Below are positions 63,335-64,000 of a stretch of 64,000 nt of DNA, piece by piece (positions within the stretch are counted from its first letter, which is position 1; each line of letters opens with the position of its first letter). Location of the stretch: NCBI RefSeq assembly GCF_003725545.1, contig NZ_RJLN01000004.1, positions 1 through 64,000 of the forward strand, in the 5' to 3' direction. The translations under genes were made by a program, and so were the position numbers. The notes beneath the pieces were generated by a model that was not told the DNA's origin, did not search any database, and saw only the letters and a list, made by a program, of their open reading frames with translations. This stretch comes from Micromonospora solifontis (lineage in GTDB: Bacteria; Actinomycetota; Actinomycetes; Mycobacteriales; Micromonosporaceae).

Positions 63335-64000
63335 TCAGAGCGGGATGTTGCCGTGCTTCTTCGGCGGCAGCGTCTCGCGCTTGGTGCGCAGCACCCGCAG
63401 CGCCCGGACGATCTGGGTACGCGTCTCGTGCGGCGGGATCACCCCGTCGACGTACCCGCGCTCGGCGGCGATGTACGGGTTGGCCAGCGTGTCCTCGTAC
63501 TCGGCGATCTTCTCGGCCCGGACGGCCGCCGGGTCCTCGGCGCTGGCCAGCTCGGAACGGTAGAGGATGTTCACCGCACCCTGCGCGCCCATCACCGCGA
63601 TCTGCGCGGTCGGCCAGGCGAAGTTCAGGTCGGCGCCGAGGTGCTTGGAGCCCATCACGTCGTACGCGCCGCCGTAGGCCTTGCGGGTGATCACGGTGAC
63701 CTTCGGGACGGTGGCCTCGGCGTACGCGTAGATGAGCTTGGCGCCCCGGCGGATGATGCCGTCCCACTCCTGCCCGGTGCCGGGAAGGAAGCCGGGCACG
63801 TCCACGAAGGTCAGCACCGGGACGTTGAACGCGTCGCAGGTCCGCACGAACCGGGCGGCCTTCTCCGAGGCGGCGATGTCCAGGGTGCCGGCGAACTGCA
63901 TCGGCTGGTTGGCGACCACGCCCACCGGGCGCCCCTCGACCCGGCCGAAGCCGACCACCATGTTCTGCGCGTAGAGCGGCTGCACCTCGAGGAACTCGCC
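63335..64000 (-). CDS. Acyl-CoA carboxylase beta subunit (carboxyltransferase), partial
   Basis: The C-terminal 221 residues of a carboxyltransferase beta chain; the 5' part is beyond the window. [126 protein letters not shown] are standard PccB/AccD sequence, with the acyl-CoA and biotin oxyanion Gly pairs. The Asp in [15 protein letters not shown] is the position reported to bias towards propionyl-CoA. Acts with the alpha chain at 45 kb and epsilon at 55 kb. Confidence 0.94.
   Translation of the reverse strand, partial: GEFLEVQPLYAQNMVVGFGRVEGRPVGVVANQPMQFAGTLDIAASEKAARFVRTCDAFNVPVLTFVDVPGFLPGTGQEWDGIIRRGAKLIYAYAEATVPKVTVITRKAYGGAYDVMGSKHLGADLNFAWPTAQIAVMGAQGAVNILYRSELASAEDPAAVRAEKIAEYEDTLANPYIAAERGYVDGVIPPHETRTQIVRALRVLRTKRETLPPKKHGNIPL

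Overview
The window is 64 kb of very GC-rich DNA (roughly 70-75% by eye, with G or C at nearly every third codon position) from a high-GC actinobacterium, most probably Micromonospora or a close relative in the Micromonosporaceae. Supporting signs are the gene set (cydABDC with BlaI/M56, GPP34 protein, GuaB1, LpdA-type quinone reductase, acyl-CoA carboxylase with an epsilon subunit, mycosin), the many GTG starts, the 4-base start/stop overlaps and a run of leaderless promoters (TANNNT 6-8 bases before the start codon). It reads as chromosome: there is no intact transposon, phage, plasmid origin, CRISPR array or rRNA, and I saw no tRNA.

Layout. 1-2.1 kb: a catalytically degenerate IS110-like protein (cut by the left edge) behind an acidic primase-like protein. 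2.2-3.5 kb: PadR regulator and a permease-prefix membrane protein. 3.7-11 kb: the cytochrome bd operon cydABDC, downstream of a BlaI/M56 sensor-repressor pair. 11-19.4 kb: nucleoside salvage and catabolism (a truncated aldehyde dehydrogenase, a full aldehyde dehydrogenase, deoC, divergent upp, a phospho-sugar mutase), interrupted by an ECF sigma gene with its CU044_5270-type partner and a GPP34 protein. 19.5-32.5 kb: Ser/Thr kinase, a mutase large subunit without a B12 domain, an M20 hydrolase with an unusual 5' region, DUF4349 lipoprotein, MBL hydrolase, SCO6745-family protein, double GNAT, gamma-glutamylcyclotransferase, LpdA-type quinone reductase and a DUF998 membrane protein. 32.6-33.4 kb: a HigBA-like toxin-antitoxin locus whose toxin is frameshifted. 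33.4-35.8 kb: DedA protein and a short, editing-less threonyl-tRNA synthetase. 35.9-43.6 kb: a heterodimeric ABC exporter under a MarR regulator, a second MarR with a divergent MFS exporter, and DoxX with a divergent TetR. 43.6-50.8 kb: GuaB1, acyl-CoA carboxylase alpha chain, PadR plus an ABC-2 exporter, and an MFS protein. 51-55.6 kb: O-methyltransferase, Maf, a mycosin-centred type VII secretion-like triad and the carboxylase epsilon subunit. 55.7-64 kb: second Ser/Thr kinase, GH25 lysozyme, Uma2 remnant, M50 peptidase, methyltransferase, ketopantoate-reductase-like protein, SigE-type sigma factor with a membrane partner, and carboxylase beta subunit (cut by the right edge).

The most striking element lies at 34400-34562. 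A leaderless 17-codon peptide (MRSAVVTTTPGIPGVPH) with three consecutive threonine codons is followed by mutually exclusive hairpins, ending in a perfect 15-bp terminator-like stem, directly in front of a threonyl-tRNA synthetase that lacks the TGS and editing domains. This is the architecture of ribosome-mediated attenuation, here predicted to raise a second, editing-free ThrRS when charged tRNA-Thr runs low.

How genes work together. The carboxylase parts (alpha chain at 45 kb, epsilon at 55 kb, beta at 63 kb) are dispersed around Maf and presumably assemble into one acyl-CoA carboxylase that could feed the methylmalonyl-type mutase. DeoC, the aldehyde dehydrogenases, the mutase and upp form a nucleoside and deoxyribose recycling block. 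Several exporters are paired with visible operators: MarR at 40793-40811, MarR at 40171-40180, TetR at 42959-43008 and PadR at 46966-46981. Convergent gene ends are almost always separated by strong inverted repeats, and at least two repeat families recur.
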